45,666 bases of DNA, from the NCBI RefSeq assembly GCF_900609055.1, contig NZ_UXAW01000036.1, positions 1 through 45,666 on the forward strand. Reading direction: 5' to 3'. Of the stretch, positions 19,807 through 28,363 are shown piece after piece. This stretch comes from Pseudogemmobacter humi. GTDB taxonomy: Bacteria > Pseudomonadota > Alphaproteobacteria > Rhodobacterales > Rhodobacteraceae. How positions within the stretch are numbered: position 1 is the first letter of the stretch; every line of letters begins with the position of its first letter. The notes beneath the pieces were generated by a model. The model had not been told where the DNA came from, made no database searches, and saw nothing but the letters and a program-made list of their open reading frames with translations. Made by a program: the position numbers and the translations under genes.

Positions 19807-21681
19807 ATGTTTCACGTGAAACATTTCGATGTGATTGTGGTGGGCGGTGGCCATGCCGGGGCAGAGGCCGCAGCAGCCTCGGCCCGGATGGGCGCGATGA
19901 CGGCGCTGGTCACCATGCGGGCCGCGACGATTGGTATCATGTCCTGCAATCCGGCGATAGGTGGTCTAGGCAAGGGTCATCTGGTGCGCGAAGTTGATGC
20001 GATGGATGGGATCATGGGCCGCGCCGGGGATATGGCGGGGATCCAGTATCGTCTGCTGAACCGGCGCAAGGGGCCGGCGGTGCAGGGGCCGCGCACTCAG
20101 GCGGACCGTCGACTTTATCGCGATGCGGTGCAGGGATTGCTTGCGGCCGAGCCCCAGCTCACGATCCTGGAAGGAGAGGCGGCGGCTTTGCTCCTCGACA
20201 GCGGTCGTATCGCGGGCATCGCACTGGCCGACGGGTCAGAGATCCACGCGCAGGCGGTGGTTCTGACCACCGGAACCTTTCTGAACGGGCTTATCCATGT
20301 CGGCGATAAGAGCCTCCCGGGTGGCCGGGTTGGCGACAATGCCTCGGTGCGGCTGGCACAGCAGATCCGCGATCTCGGGCTGACCACCGGACGGCTGAAA
20401 ACCGGCACGCCACCGCGGCTTGATGGACGGACCATCGACTGGAACCGGCTGGAGATGCAGCCGGCGGACGAAGATCCTGTGGTTCTGTCCTTCCTTCACC
20501 ACAAGCCCCTGGTGCGGCAGATTTCCTGTGGGATCACCCATACCTCGGCCGCGACGCATGAGATCATCCGCGACAACCTGTCACGCAGCGCGATGTATGG
20601 CGGGCATATCGACGGCGTAGGGCCGCGCTATTGCCCCTCCATCGAGGATAAGGTGGTCCGGTTCGCCGACAAGGACAGCCATCAGGTCTTCCTTGAGCCC
20701 GAAGGGCTGGACGATCCCACTGTCTATCCGAACGGCATATCGACCTCGCTACCCGCCGAGGTGCAGGAAGCCTACGTCCGCACCATTGCCGGACTTGAGC
20801 AGGCGGTGATCACCCAGCCCGGATATGCCATAGAATATGATTACCTCGACCCGCGGGGCCTGCGCGCGACGCTGGAAAGCCGGGCGGTCCAGGGTCTGTA
20901 TCTTGCGGGTCAGATCAACGGCACCACAGGATATGAGGAGGCTGCCGCTCAGGGCATGGTCGCCGGGCTGAATGCCGCGGCGACCATGCGTGACGCGGAT
21001 CCCGTCAGTTTCTCGCGCAGCGACAGCTATATCGGGGTGATGATCGACGATCTGATCACCCGCGGGGTGACCGAGCCCTACCGGATGTTCACCTCGCGCG
21101 CGGAATACCGGCTCTCGCTAAGGGCCGATAACGCCGACCAGCGGCTGACGCCAAAGGGCATTGCCCTCGGTTGTGTGCGTGAAGAGCGGATCCGCGCGTT
21201 CGGCGAGAAGACAAAGGCGCTGGAAAGCGTTACCAGCCTGTTGAAATCGCAGAAGTTCACTCCAAAGGAGCTGGCGCAGGCCGGAATCCTGGTCAGCCAG
21301 GATGGGGCGCGCCGCTCGGCCTGGGATCTGCTGGCGATGCCGGATTACGATCCGGCGGTGATTGATTCGCTCGTGCCGGCGCTGGTGGATCATCCGGACA
21401 CCGTGCGCCGTCAGGCCGAAATAGAGGCACTTTATGCGCAATATGCCGATCGTCAGGCCGCCGATGCCGAGGATCTGCGCAAGCACGAGGCGATGCTGAT
21501 TCCGGCCGATTTCGATTACGCCGCGCTGTCTGGTCTGTCGGCCGAACTGTCCGGCAAGCTCAGCCGGGTCCGGCCCGAGAATATCCAGCGCGCGCGGCAG
21601 ATCGAGGGGATGACTCCGGCCGCAGTGATGCTGCTGATCGCGGCTTTGCGCAAACCGCAATCGCGTAAACTGGCGGGCTGA
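19807..21681 (+). CDS. mnmG: tRNA uridine 5-carboxymethylaminomethyl modification enzyme MnmG
   Basis: 624 residues. FAD dinucleotide-binding [21 protein letters not shown] at about residues 9-29. Family motifs are [45 protein letters not shown], and PGRVGDN-like [10 protein letters not shown]. The C-terminal domain binds MnmE and tRNA. I start at ATG 19807; a GTG two codons earlier overlaps the mnmE stop. The first residues, MFHVKH, are not conserved in the family generally. They are what the parS sequence encodes in this frame. Confidence 0.97.
   Translation: MFHVKHFDVIVVGGGHAGAEAAAASARMGAMTALVTMRAATIGIMSCNPAIGGLGKGHLVREVDAMDGIMGRAGDMAGIQYRLLNRRKGPAVQGPRTQADRRLYRDAVQGLLAAEPQLTILEGEAAALLLDSGRIAGIALADGSEIHAQAVVLTTGTFLNGLIHVGDKSLPGGRVGDNASVRLAQQIRDLGLTTGRLKTGTPPRLDGRTIDWNRLEMQPADEDPVVLSFLHHKPLVRQISCGITHTSAATHEIIRDNLSRSAMYGGHIDGVGPRYCPSIEDKVVRFADKDSHQVFLEPEGLDDPTVYPNGISTSLPAEVQEAYVRTIAGLEQAVITQPGYAIEYDYLDPRGLRATLESRAVQGLYLAGQINGTTGYEEAAAQGMVAGLNAAATMRDADPVSFSRSDSYIGVMIDDLITRGVTEPYRMFTSRAEYRLSLRADNADQRLTPKGIALGCVREERIRAFGEKTKALESVTSLLKSQKFTPKELAQAGILVSQDGARRSAWDLLAMPDYDPAVIDSLVPALVDHPDTVRRQAEIEALYAQYADRQAADAEDLRKHEAMLIPADFDYAALSGLSAELSGKLSRVRPENIQRARQIEGMTPAAVMLLIAALRKPQSRKLAG
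19808..19823. promoter_or_regulatory. parS site at the mnmG start
   Basis: TGTTTCACGTGAAACA, an exact canonical parS palindrome. It begins at the T of the mnmG ATG and specifies residues MFHVKH. It is 2.4 kb left of parA. Confidence 0.93.
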
Positions 21682-21684
21682 GCG

Positions 21685-22320
21685 GTGGATCAGGCGCTTT
21701 GGACGGAACTGCGCGCGAGCGGGGCCGCGCTGGAAAAGCTGCGTCTTTTCGCGGCTTTGGCCGAGAAATGGACCCGGAGCATCAACCTGATCTCGCGCGC
21801 GACGGTGGCGGATCTCTGGTCGCGACATATCGAGGATTCTGCGCGGATTCTGACGCTGGCTCCTCCCGCGCCCGCGATCTGGGCCGATTTTGGTGCGGGT
21901 GGCGGATTTCCCGGCCTTGTCGTTGCGGTGTTGCTTCAGGATCGCGGGCTTCGGACCCGGATTGTTCTGGTGGAATCGGATCAGCGCAAGGCGACGTTTT
22001 TGCGCGAGGCGGCGCGACAGCTTGGCCTTCCGACCGTAATCTGCGCCGAACGCGCCGAGGCGATTACGCCGCTTGGGGCAGATGTAGTGTCGGCCCGGGC
22101 ATTAGCCCCCCTAAATATGCTTTGCGAGATTATGGAACGCCATGGAACGCCCGACGGCATGGCGTTGTTTCCCAAGGGCGAAACCTGGCAGGAAGAAGTG
22201 GATGTGGCGCGGAAAAACTGGTTCTTCGATCTGGAGGCGGCGTGCGATCCGGGCCATAAAGGGTCAGCCATCCTGAAACTGAGGAATCTGCGCCGTGCCA
22301 GCCGCGATGCCCTTGCCTGA
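21685..22320 (+). CDS. rsmG: 16S rRNA (guanine527-N7)-methyltransferase RsmG
   Basis: 211 residues, GTG start at 21685 three bases after the mnmG stop. Core features of the class I fold: [19 protein letters not shown] (family signature), [18 protein letters not shown] (SAM-binding loop), [22 protein letters not shown] and [21 protein letters not shown]. It methylates G527 in the 530 loop of 16S rRNA; loss gives low-level streptomycin resistance in other bacteria. Its end overlaps parA by 26 bases. Confidence 0.96.
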   Translation: MDQALWTELRASGAALEKLRLFAALAEKWTRSINLISRATVADLWSRHIEDSARILTLAPPAPAIWADFGAGGGFPGLVVAVLLQDRGLRTRIVLVESDQRKATFLREAARQLGLPTVICAERAEAITPLGADVVSARALAPLNMLCEIMERHGTPDGMALFPKGETWQEEVDVARKNWFFDLEAACDPGHKGSAILKLRNLRRASRDALA

Positions 22321-23113
22321 TGTTCCGCCGTTGCCCGCCCATGTGATCGCCATCGCGAATCAGAAAGGCGGTGTGGGCAAGACCACGACCGCCATCAACC
22401 TTGCGGCCGCGCTGGCCGAGCGGAACTTACGGGTTTTGCTGGTGGATCTGGATCCGCAGGGCAATGCCTCGACCGGGCTCGGGGTGGCGACGGGTGACCG
22501 CAAGCTGACGACCTATGATCTGATCCTGTCCGAGACGCATCCGGAGACGATCATCCGCAAGACCTCGGTGCCCAATCTCTGGATCAGCCCGGCGAATTCG
22601 GATCTGGCCTCGGCCGATATCGACCTGGTGTCGAATGAGAAGCGCAGTTTTCTGCTGCATGACGCGCTGCGCCACCCCGAAATCGACGCCATGGCCTTCG
22701 ATGTGGTGCTGATCGACTGCCCGCCTTCGCTCTCGCTGCTGACGGTGAACGCGCTGGTGGCGGCGCATGCGGTCCTGGTGCCGCTTCAGGCCGAGTTTTT
22801 TGCGCTGGAAGGGCTGTCGCAACTGCTGTTGACGGTGCGGGATGTGCGGCGCTCGGCCAATCCGAACCTGCGGATCGAGGGTGTGTTGCTGACGATGTAT
22901 GACGGGCGCAACAATCTGGCGCAGCAGGTCGAGACCGATGCGCGGGAAAACCTTGGCGATATGGTGTTTCGCACCATCATTCCGCGCAATGTGCGGCTGT
23001 CCGAGGCGCCCTCGCATGCGATGCCGGTGACGGAATACGATTCGACCTCGCGCGGGGCCGAGGCCTATCGTGCGCTGGCGGAAGAAATTGCCGCGAAACT
23101 GCGGCGTTCGTAA
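22295..23113 (+). CDS. parA: chromosome partitioning ATPase ParA
   Basis: 272 residues with the deviant Walker A of the ParA/MinD class (KGGVGKTT, 24-31), [14 protein letters not shown] (A' region) and [17 protein letters not shown] (Walker B). The GTG at 22295 has GAGGA about a dozen bases upstream and overlaps rsmG; ATG at 22307 is the alternative. The first 15 residues are Pro/Ala-rich. ParA forms the dynamic ATP-dependent nucleoid gradient that moves ParB-parS complexes. It is 19 bases before parB. Confidence 0.96.
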   Translation: MPAAMPLPDVPPLPAHVIAIANQKGGVGKTTTAINLAAALAERNLRVLLVDLDPQGNASTGLGVATGDRKLTTYDLILSETHPETIIRKTSVPNLWISPANSDLASADIDLVSNEKRSFLLHDALRHPEIDAMAFDVVLIDCPPSLSLLTVNALVAAHAVLVPLQAEFFALEGLSQLLLTVRDVRRSANPNLRIEGVLLTMYDGRNNLAQQVETDARENLGDMVFRTIIPRNVRLSEAPSHAMPVTEYDSTSRGAEAYRALAEEIAAKLRRS

Positions 23114-23132
23114 CGAAAACAAGAGGCGGAGC

Positions 23133-24014
23133 ATGGAACGCAAAGGGCTTGGGCGGGGTTTGTCGGCGCTGATGTCGGATGTGAATCTGCGCCCGGAAAG
23201 CGAAGGACCACGGCGGGCGGATTCCAGGCTGCCGGTGGCGAAGCTGCGCGCCAACCCTTTGCAGCCGCGTAAGGATTTCGATCAGGCGGGGCTTGAGGCG
23301 CTGGCCGATTCTCTGCGGCAGAAGGGTGTGATCCAGCCCCTTGTGGTGCGACCCAAAGGCGATTTCTATGAAATCGTGGCGGGTGAGCGGCGCTGGCGGG
23401 CGGCGCAGATCGCGCAGCTGCACGAGGTTCCGGTGGTGATCCGCGATCTCGACGATACCGAAGTGCTGGAAGTCGCGATCATCGAGAACATCCAGCGTGA
23501 GGATCTGAACGCGATCGAAGAGGCGCTGGGACTGCGGCAGCTGATCGATCGCTTCGGCCATACCCAGGAGAAGATCGCCGAGGCGCTGTCGAAAAGCCGC
23601 AGCCATGTGGCCAATCTGCTGCGTCTGCTGAACTTGCCTGATAAGGTGCAGCTGATGGTGCGGGAGGGCGCGCTCTCGGCCGGCCATGCGCGGGCGTTGA
23701 TCAACGCGCCGGATTCGCTGTCTCTGGCGCGGTCGGTGGCGGCGCGGGGTCTTTCGGTGCGTGAGACCGAAAAACTGGTGAAAGAGGCCGGCGATCCGAA
23801 GCCGGTCAGGGAAGAGCGGACCTCCAGGGGGGCGGAAAAGGACGCCGATACCCGCGCGCTGGAAGGCGATCTGACCGCGCAACTCGGGATGTCGGTGCGA
23901 ATCGATCATCGCGATCCCGGCGGAAGTCTGGTGATCAGCTACCGAGACCTCGAAGAGCTGGATCTGTTGTGCCAGCTGCTGTCCTCGGGGCCGACGGGCC
24001 TGGCGCGGGATTAA
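23133..24014 (+). CDS. parB: chromosome partitioning protein ParB (CTPase)
   Basis: 293 residues. It opens with MERKGLGRGLSALMSD, the ParA-stimulating tail. The CTP-binding domain has NPLQPRKDFD, GVIQPLVVRP, GERRWRA (84-90) and ENIQREDLNAIEEA. The parS-reading helix-turn-helix is TQEKIAEALSKSRSHVANLLRLL. A C-terminal dimerisation domain ends at LEELDLLCQLL. ATG 23133 follows AAGAGGCGGA. It binds the TGTTTCACGTGAAACA sites and spreads as a CTP clamp. Its TAA shares TTAA with the opposing hemW stop. Confidence 0.97.
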   Translation: MERKGLGRGLSALMSDVNLRPESEGPRRADSRLPVAKLRANPLQPRKDFDQAGLEALADSLRQKGVIQPLVVRPKGDFYEIVAGERRWRAAQIAQLHEVPVVIRDLDDTEVLEVAIIENIQREDLNAIEEALGLRQLIDRFGHTQEKIAEALSKSRSHVANLLRLLNLPDKVQLMVREGALSAGHARALINAPDSLSLARSVAARGLSVRETEKLVKEAGDPKPVREERTSRGAEKDADTRALEGDLTAQLGMSVRIDHRDPGGSLVISYRDLEELDLLCQLLSSGPTGLARD

Positions 24015-25183
24015 GCGCCCGAAAGTTCCAGCACCAGGCGGTTGAGCAGCAACCGGCCCGCTGGCGTTGCCGCGAGCCGGTCGTTTTCGATGCGAATCAT
24101 CCCGGATTCGGTCAGTTCCCGCATCGCTTTCGGGGGGGCGCCGTTCAGGGCGGTATAGCGGGCAAGCGACATGCCTTCGGTCAGCCGCATCGACATCATC
24201 ATATATTCAACGGCCTGAGAGGCGCGGGGAATCACCTCGCGCGGCAGTTCGCCCTTGCCCTGGCGGACCGCTTCCAACCAGAGTTCGGGGGAGCGATGGG
24301 TGCTGGTGGCATATCTTATGCCATCGAGCGTCAGCCGACCGTGCGCCCCGGGACCGATGCCGAGGTAATCGCCCATTCGCCAATAGACGAGGTTGTGCCG
24401 TGATTCGGCGCCTTCACGCGCGTAATTGGAGACTTCATAATCGTGAAGCCCATATTCGGCGCAGATTCCCGCGGTCAGTTCATACATATCGGCGGCCAGG
24501 TCCTCGTCCGGCAGCCCTGCCAGCTTTCCGGCGTCGAAAAGTCGGGCGAAGGCAGTGCCCTCTTCAATGGTCAGTTGATAAAGCGAGATGTGATCCGGCC
24601 CGCGGGTGAGCACTGATCGCAACTCTTCCTCCCAGGCGGGCAGGTCCTGATCCTGACGGGCATAGATCAGATCGCAAGACGTGCGCTCAAAGATGCTGCG
24701 GGCCAGATCCAGCGCGGCAAGCCCCTCGGCGGCGCTGTGCTGGCGACCCAGGCGTCGCAGGTCCAGATCGTTCAGCGCCTGAAGGCCCAGCGAAACCCGG
24801 TTGACCCCCGCTTGGCGATAGCCGGTGAAACGTGCGGCCTCGACCGAAGTCGGGTTGGCCTCCAGCGTTACCTCCAGATCATTGGCGAGCCGCCAGTGCC
24901 GCGCGATCCGGTCGAGGATCGCGCCGGTCACCGCGGGGTCCATCAGCGAAGGTGTGCCGCCGCCAAAGAACACCGAGCGCAGGATCCGACCCCCGGTTTC
25001 AGCGGCGGCGCGGTCCAGCTCGGCCAGATAGGCCCGCCGCCATTCATCCTGGTCGATGCGCTGGCGCACATGGCTGTTGAAATCGCAATAGGGGCATTTC
25101 GCCTTGCAGAACGGCCAGTGGATGTAGAGGGCGAAGCCGCCCTCTTGCCAGTCCTCGGGCGCGGAGTGTTTCACGTGAAACAT
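24011..25183 (-). CDS. hemW: radical-SAM heme chaperone HemW
   Basis: 390 residues. The radical SAM cluster motif is CKAKCPYCDFNSH (CxxxCxYC plus DF, characteristic of HemN/HemW). Further motifs are FFGGGTPSLM and EANPTSVEAARF, and the C-terminal HemN domain follows. The CxxxCxYC spacing and lack of the longer HemN N-terminus favour the chaperone HemW over coproporphyrinogen dehydrogenase. The start codon and MFHVKH N-terminus lie in a parS palindrome that also contains the rdgB stop; the genes overlap by 13 bases. It is convergent with parB, sharing a TTAA. Confidence 0.93.
   Translation of the reverse strand: MFHVKHSAPEDWQEGGFALYIHWPFCKAKCPYCDFNSHVRQRIDQDEWRRAYLAELDRAAAETGGRILRSVFFGGGTPSLMDPAVTGAILDRIARHWRLANDLEVTLEANPTSVEAARFTGYRQAGVNRVSLGLQALNDLDLRRLGRQHSAAEGLAALDLARSIFERTSCDLIYARQDQDLPAWEEELRSVLTRGPDHISLYQLTIEEGTAFARLFDAGKLAGLPDEDLAADMYELTAGICAEYGLHDYEVSNYAREGAESRHNLVYWRMGDYLGIGPGAHGRLTLDGIRYATSTHRSPELWLEAVRQGKGELPREVIPRASQAVEYMMMSMRLTEGMSLARYTALNGAPPKAMRELTESGMIRIENDRLAATPAGRLLLNRLVLELSGA
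25167..25182. promoter_or_regulatory. parS site at the rdgB-hemW junction
   Basis: An exact TGTTTCACGTGAAACA. On the minus strand it encodes the last residues and stop of RdgB (CFT, then TGA) and, in another frame, codons 2-6 of HemW following its ATG. It is about 8.2 kb right of the candidate origin. Confidence 0.93.
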
Positions 25184-25782
25184 TTCTCCATCATCGCGGC
25201 CACCGCCCGGGCACGATGGCTGATCGCATTCTTCTGCGTGGCGGGCATTTCCGCGAAGGTGAGGCTATGGCCGTCGGGCTGGAACATCGGATCGTAGCCG
25301 TGACCCTCGGCGCCGCGGCGGGGCCAGACCAGCACGCCGGGGCAGGCGCCCTCGACATATTCATCATGCCCGTCGGGCCAGGCCAGCACCAGGGTGCAAC
25401 GGAATTGTGCAGCACGGGGCAGGGGCGCCTGACGCTCTTCCAGCAAAGCCCATGTCTTTTCCATCGCCATGCCAAAATCGCGCCCCTGAGGGGTCTGCGC
25501 CCAATCGGCGGTATAGACGCCGGGTGCCCCGTCGAGCGCATCGACCGTCAGGCCGGAATCGTCCGCCAGAGCGGGCAGGCCGCTGGCCAGGGCCGCATGA
25601 TGCGCCTTTATCCGGCAGTTGCCGAGGAAAGTGTCCTCGGTTTCCTCGGGTTCCGAAAGCCCGAGTTCCCCGGCCGACAGGCAGGTGATGCCCAGAGGCG
25701 CCAGCAGCGCGGCGAATTCCTCCAGCTTGCCCTTGTTGTGTGTGGCAACGACCAGCCGGTCGCCGGAGAATTTGCGTGTCAT
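25171..25782 (-). CDS. rdgB: dITP/XTP pyrophosphatase RdgB
   Basis: 203 residues of the Ham1/RdgB family: [14 protein letters not shown] near the N-terminus, [17 protein letters not shown] (metal binding), [27 protein letters not shown] (active-site Asp pair) and [10 protein letters not shown] at the C-terminus. It removes deaminated purine nucleotides. Its ATG overlaps the rph stop, and its TGA lies inside the parS that begins hemW. Confidence 0.96.
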   Translation of the reverse strand: MTRKFSGDRLVVATHNKGKLEEFAALLAPLGITCLSAGELGLSEPEETEDTFLGNCRIKAHHAALASGLPALADDSGLTVDALDGAPGVYTADWAQTPQGRDFGMAMEKTWALLEERQAPLPRAAQFRCTLVLAWPDGHDEYVEGACPGVLVWPRRGAEGHGYDPMFQPDGHSLTFAEMPATQKNAISHRARAVAAMMEKCFT

Positions 25783-26492
25783 CCGATTGCCTCTTTCTGC
25801 GCGGCGATCAGAGCGGCGGTGCCCTGAAGCCCCAGCCCCATCAGAGTCGCCAGATCTTCGGTCGAGAAGGGGGCACCCTCGGCCGAGGCCTGGATCTCGA
25901 CCAGTTTCCCTTTGCCGGTGATGACGAAATTGCCGTCCGTTCCGGCGGCGGAATCTTCATCGTAATCAAGATCCAGGACAGGCTGGCCCGCATATATACC
26001 ACATGAGACAGCGGCGACGTGATCCAGTAGCGGATCGCCCGTCACCAACCCCTTCGCCATCAGCCGGTTCATTGCGATCCGCAGCGCCACCCAACCGCCG
26101 GTGATCGCCGCGCAACGGGTGCCGCCATCGGCCTGAATCACGTCGCAATCCACGGTGATCTGGCGCTCGCCAAGTGCCTGTCGGTCCACCACGGCGCGCA
26201 GGCTGCGCCCGATAAGTCGTTGAATCTCTTGCGTTCTGCCCGATTGCTTGCCCGATGCGGCCTCACGGCGCGAGCGGGTATGGGTCGAGCGCGGCAGCAT
26301 ACCATATTCGGCGGTGACCCAGCCCATGCCCGAGTTCCGCAGGAATGGCGGCGGTTTGTCCTCGATCGAGGCGGTGCACAGCACATGGGTGTTGCCGATG
26401 CGGATCAGGCACGACCCCTCGGCGTGAAGCGACACGCCGGTTTCGATCGAAACCGTGCGGAGCTGGTCGAGTGCTCTTCCCGAGGGGCGCAT
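25779..26492 (-). CDS. rph: ribonuclease PH
   Basis: 237 residues. The start [19 protein letters not shown] is the exact family opening, preceded by GAAAGGACAGAAT. Phosphate and RNA-binding features follow: [70 protein letters not shown] and [13 protein letters not shown]. It trims tRNA 3' ends phosphorolytically. The longer in-frame extension is discarded. It is divergent from hrcA and coupled to rdgB. Confidence 0.97.
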   Translation of the reverse strand: MRPSGRALDQLRTVSIETGVSLHAEGSCLIRIGNTHVLCTASIEDKPPPFLRNSGMGWVTAEYGMLPRSTHTRSRREAASGKQSGRTQEIQRLIGRSLRAVVDRQALGERQITVDCDVIQADGGTRCAAITGGWVALRIAMNRLMAKGLVTGDPLLDHVAAVSCGIYAGQPVLDLDYDEDSAAGTDGNFVITGKGKLVEIQASAEGAPFSTEDLATLMGLGLQGTAALIAAQKEAIG

Positions 26493-26568
26493 ATTCTGTC
26501 CTTTCGCTGGATTCAGGCCAGATATGCGAGGGCTGGCCCGCGATGCAACCCCGATCGACGGGGGCGGA

Positions 26569-26597
26569 TTGACGACCGGGCGCATTGCACCTTTATT
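26569..26597 (+). promoter_or_regulatory. putative hrcA promoter
   Basis: TTGACG (26569-26574) and TTTATT (26592-26597) with 17-base spacing, 30 bases before the hrcA start. No CIRCE palindrome is visible beside it. Confidence 0.5.
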
Positions 26598-26626
26598 CAG
26601 GGGGAAAGGCGCGGGTTGCGAACCAG

Positions 26627-27697
26627 ATGGCAGACAGGACACAACTTCTTGCGGAAATGAGCGAGCGGTCGCGCGAGGTGTTCCGCCGCGTGGTCGAAGG
26701 GTATCTGGCCACCGGCGGGCCGGTCGGCTCGCGCACGCTGACGCGGGGGTTCAGCGAACAGGTTTCGGCGGCGACGATCCGCAATGTGATGCAGGATCTG
26801 GAGTTTCTCGGACTGCTGGACAGTCCGCATGTTTCGGCCGGGCGGGTGCCGACCCAGCAGGGGCTGCGGCTGTTCGTCGACGGTTTCATGGAGATGGGCA
26901 CCGTCGATGCCGCCGACCGCGAGCGGATCGATGCCTCGCTGGGGCCGGGCGATCAGGATGTGGGATCGTTGCTGGACCATATCTCCTCGGCTTTGTCGGT
27001 GCTGACCCGGGGCGCGAGCATTGTTCTGGCGCCGAAACACGAAACCGCGCCGATCAAGCATATCGAATTCGTCTCGCTCTCGGCCGACCGGGCGCTGGTG
27101 GTGCTGGTTTTTGCCGATGGGCAGGTGGAAAACCGGCTGTTCCAGCCGCCGCCGGGGCAGACGCCCTCCTCGATGCGCGAGGCGGCGAATTTCCTGAATG
27201 CGATGATCGAGGGCCGGACGCTCAGCGATCTGCGGCTGCGGATAAGGGCCGAGATCGAAAGGCGCCGGCAAGAGATCGACAGTCTCGCGCGCGATCTGGT
27301 GGAAAGCGGTCTGGCGGTTTGGGAAAACGCGGGCCTGTCGTCCGAGCGGCTGATCGTGCGGGGCCGGGCGAATCTGCTTGAGGCGGCGGGCGTCGAGGAT
27401 GTCGACCGCATCCGCATCCTGTTCGACGATCTGGAGCGCAAGCGCGATATCGCCGAATTTCTGGAACTCACCGAGGAAGGCGATGGGGTGCGCATCTTCA
27501 TCGGCTCGGAAAACAAACTCTTTTCACTTTCGGGTTCAAGTCTGGTCGTTTCTCCCTATATGAACGCCGAGCGAAAGATTATCGGTGCCATCGGCGTGAT
27601 CGGGCCCACGCGGCTGAATTATGGGCGGGTGGTGCCGATCGTCGATTATACGGCGCAGCTTGTGGGGCGGATGGTTTCCGACCGCGGGCGAGGCTGA
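26627..27697 (+). CDS. hrcA: heat-shock repressor HrcA
   Basis: 356 residues from ATG 26627. The winged helix opens with [28 protein letters not shown] and has [39 protein letters not shown], the family signature. The C-terminal GAF-like domain ends near [22 protein letters not shown]. It represses groE and other genes by binding CIRCE elements; none occurs in this window, so its targets are elsewhere. It forms an operon with grpE, 23 bases downstream. Confidence 0.95.
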   Translation: MADRTQLLAEMSERSREVFRRVVEGYLATGGPVGSRTLTRGFSEQVSAATIRNVMQDLEFLGLLDSPHVSAGRVPTQQGLRLFVDGFMEMGTVDAADRERIDASLGPGDQDVGSLLDHISSALSVLTRGASIVLAPKHETAPIKHIEFVSLSADRALVVLVFADGQVENRLFQPPPGQTPSSMREAANFLNAMIEGRTLSDLRLRIRAEIERRRQEIDSLARDLVESGLAVWENAGLSSERLIVRGRANLLEAAGVEDVDRIRILFDDLERKRDIAEFLELTEEGDGVRIFIGSENKLFSLSGSSLVVSPYMNAERKIIGAIGVIGPTRLNYGRVVPIVDYTAQLVGRMVSDRGRG

Positions 27698-27720
27698 AAC
27701 CAGAAGGACGAGGAGTAATC

Positions 27721-28263
27721 ATGGCGCAGGAAAATCACGCTGCCCAGGATGCTGACGAGAATATGGATCTGCCGGACCTGGAAGAGATTATCGGCGATAC
27801 GGATTTCGAGCTGCTGAGGACCGAGCGCGACGAATATCGCGACAAGTTCATGCGCGCGCTGGCCGACGCCGAGAACTCGCGCAAACGGGCCGAGCGCGAC
27901 CGGCGTGAGGCCGAGCAATATGGCAGCACGCGGCTGGCGCGCGACCTGCTGCCGGTTTACGACAACCTCAATCGGGCGCTGGCGGCGATTCCCGAGGAGA
28001 GCCGGCTGGCCTCGGCCGCGCTGATCGAGGGGGTGGAGCTGACGCTGCGCGAGCTGACCAATGTGATGCAAAAGCACGGGATGAAGCCGATCACCCCGGC
28101 GGTGGGCGAGGTGTTCGATCCGCAGGCGCATGAGGCGATGTTCGAGGCGCCGGTGCCGGGAACGAAAGCCGGGCAGATCATCCAGGTGATGACCGAAGGA
28201 TTCATGCTGCACGACCGGCTGTTGCGTCCAGCCCAGGTTGGGGTGTCCTCGACCCCGGGCTGA
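27721..28263 (+). CDS. grpE: GrpE, DnaK nucleotide-exchange factor
   Basis: 180 residues. An acidic N-terminus is followed by the long coiled-coil ELLRTERDEYRDKFMRALADAENSRKRAERDR, then the beta-wing with QKHGMKPITPAVGEVFDPQAHEAMFEAP and a C-terminal HDRLLRPAQVGVS. A strong GGACGAGGAG ribosome binding site precedes the ATG. GrpE exchanges nucleotide on DnaK. dnaK/dnaJ are not in the window. Confidence 0.96.
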   Translation: MAQENHAAQDADENMDLPDLEEIIGDTDFELLRTERDEYRDKFMRALADAENSRKRAERDRREAEQYGSTRLARDLLPVYDNLNRALAAIPEESRLASAALIEGVELTLRELTNVMQKHGMKPITPAVGEVFDPQAHEAMFEAPVPGTKAGQIIQVMTEGFMLHDRLLRPAQVGVSSTPG

Positions 28264-28273
28264 GGGCGCGAGC

Positions 28274-28346
28274 GGGGGTTTTGCACCCCCCATGCCGCCG
28301 GTTTCTCGAACCGGTGGCGAACCCGACGGCATACCCCGCAGGGTAT
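28274..28346. repeat. three-hairpin intergenic element between grpE and mutS
   Basis: Three consecutive perfect hairpins: GGGGGT/ACCCCC (28274-28290), CCGGTT/AACCGG (28298-28314) and ATACCC/GGGTAT (28331-28346), followed by TTTGGGTCAGGATGAAG. It lies between convergent genes and could terminate both. From memory, intergenic sequences ending in GGTATTTGGGYCAGGATGAAG are widespread in Rhodobacteraceae genomes, so it may belong to a dispersed REP-like family; this window has one copy. Confidence 0.55.
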
Positions 28347-28363
28347 TTGGGTCAGGATGAAGA

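Noticed and set aside
26493-26626. CIRCE element upstream of hrcA
   Set aside because: Only an isolated GAGTGCTC in rph is seen; no TTAGCACTC-N9-GAGTGCTAA palindrome.
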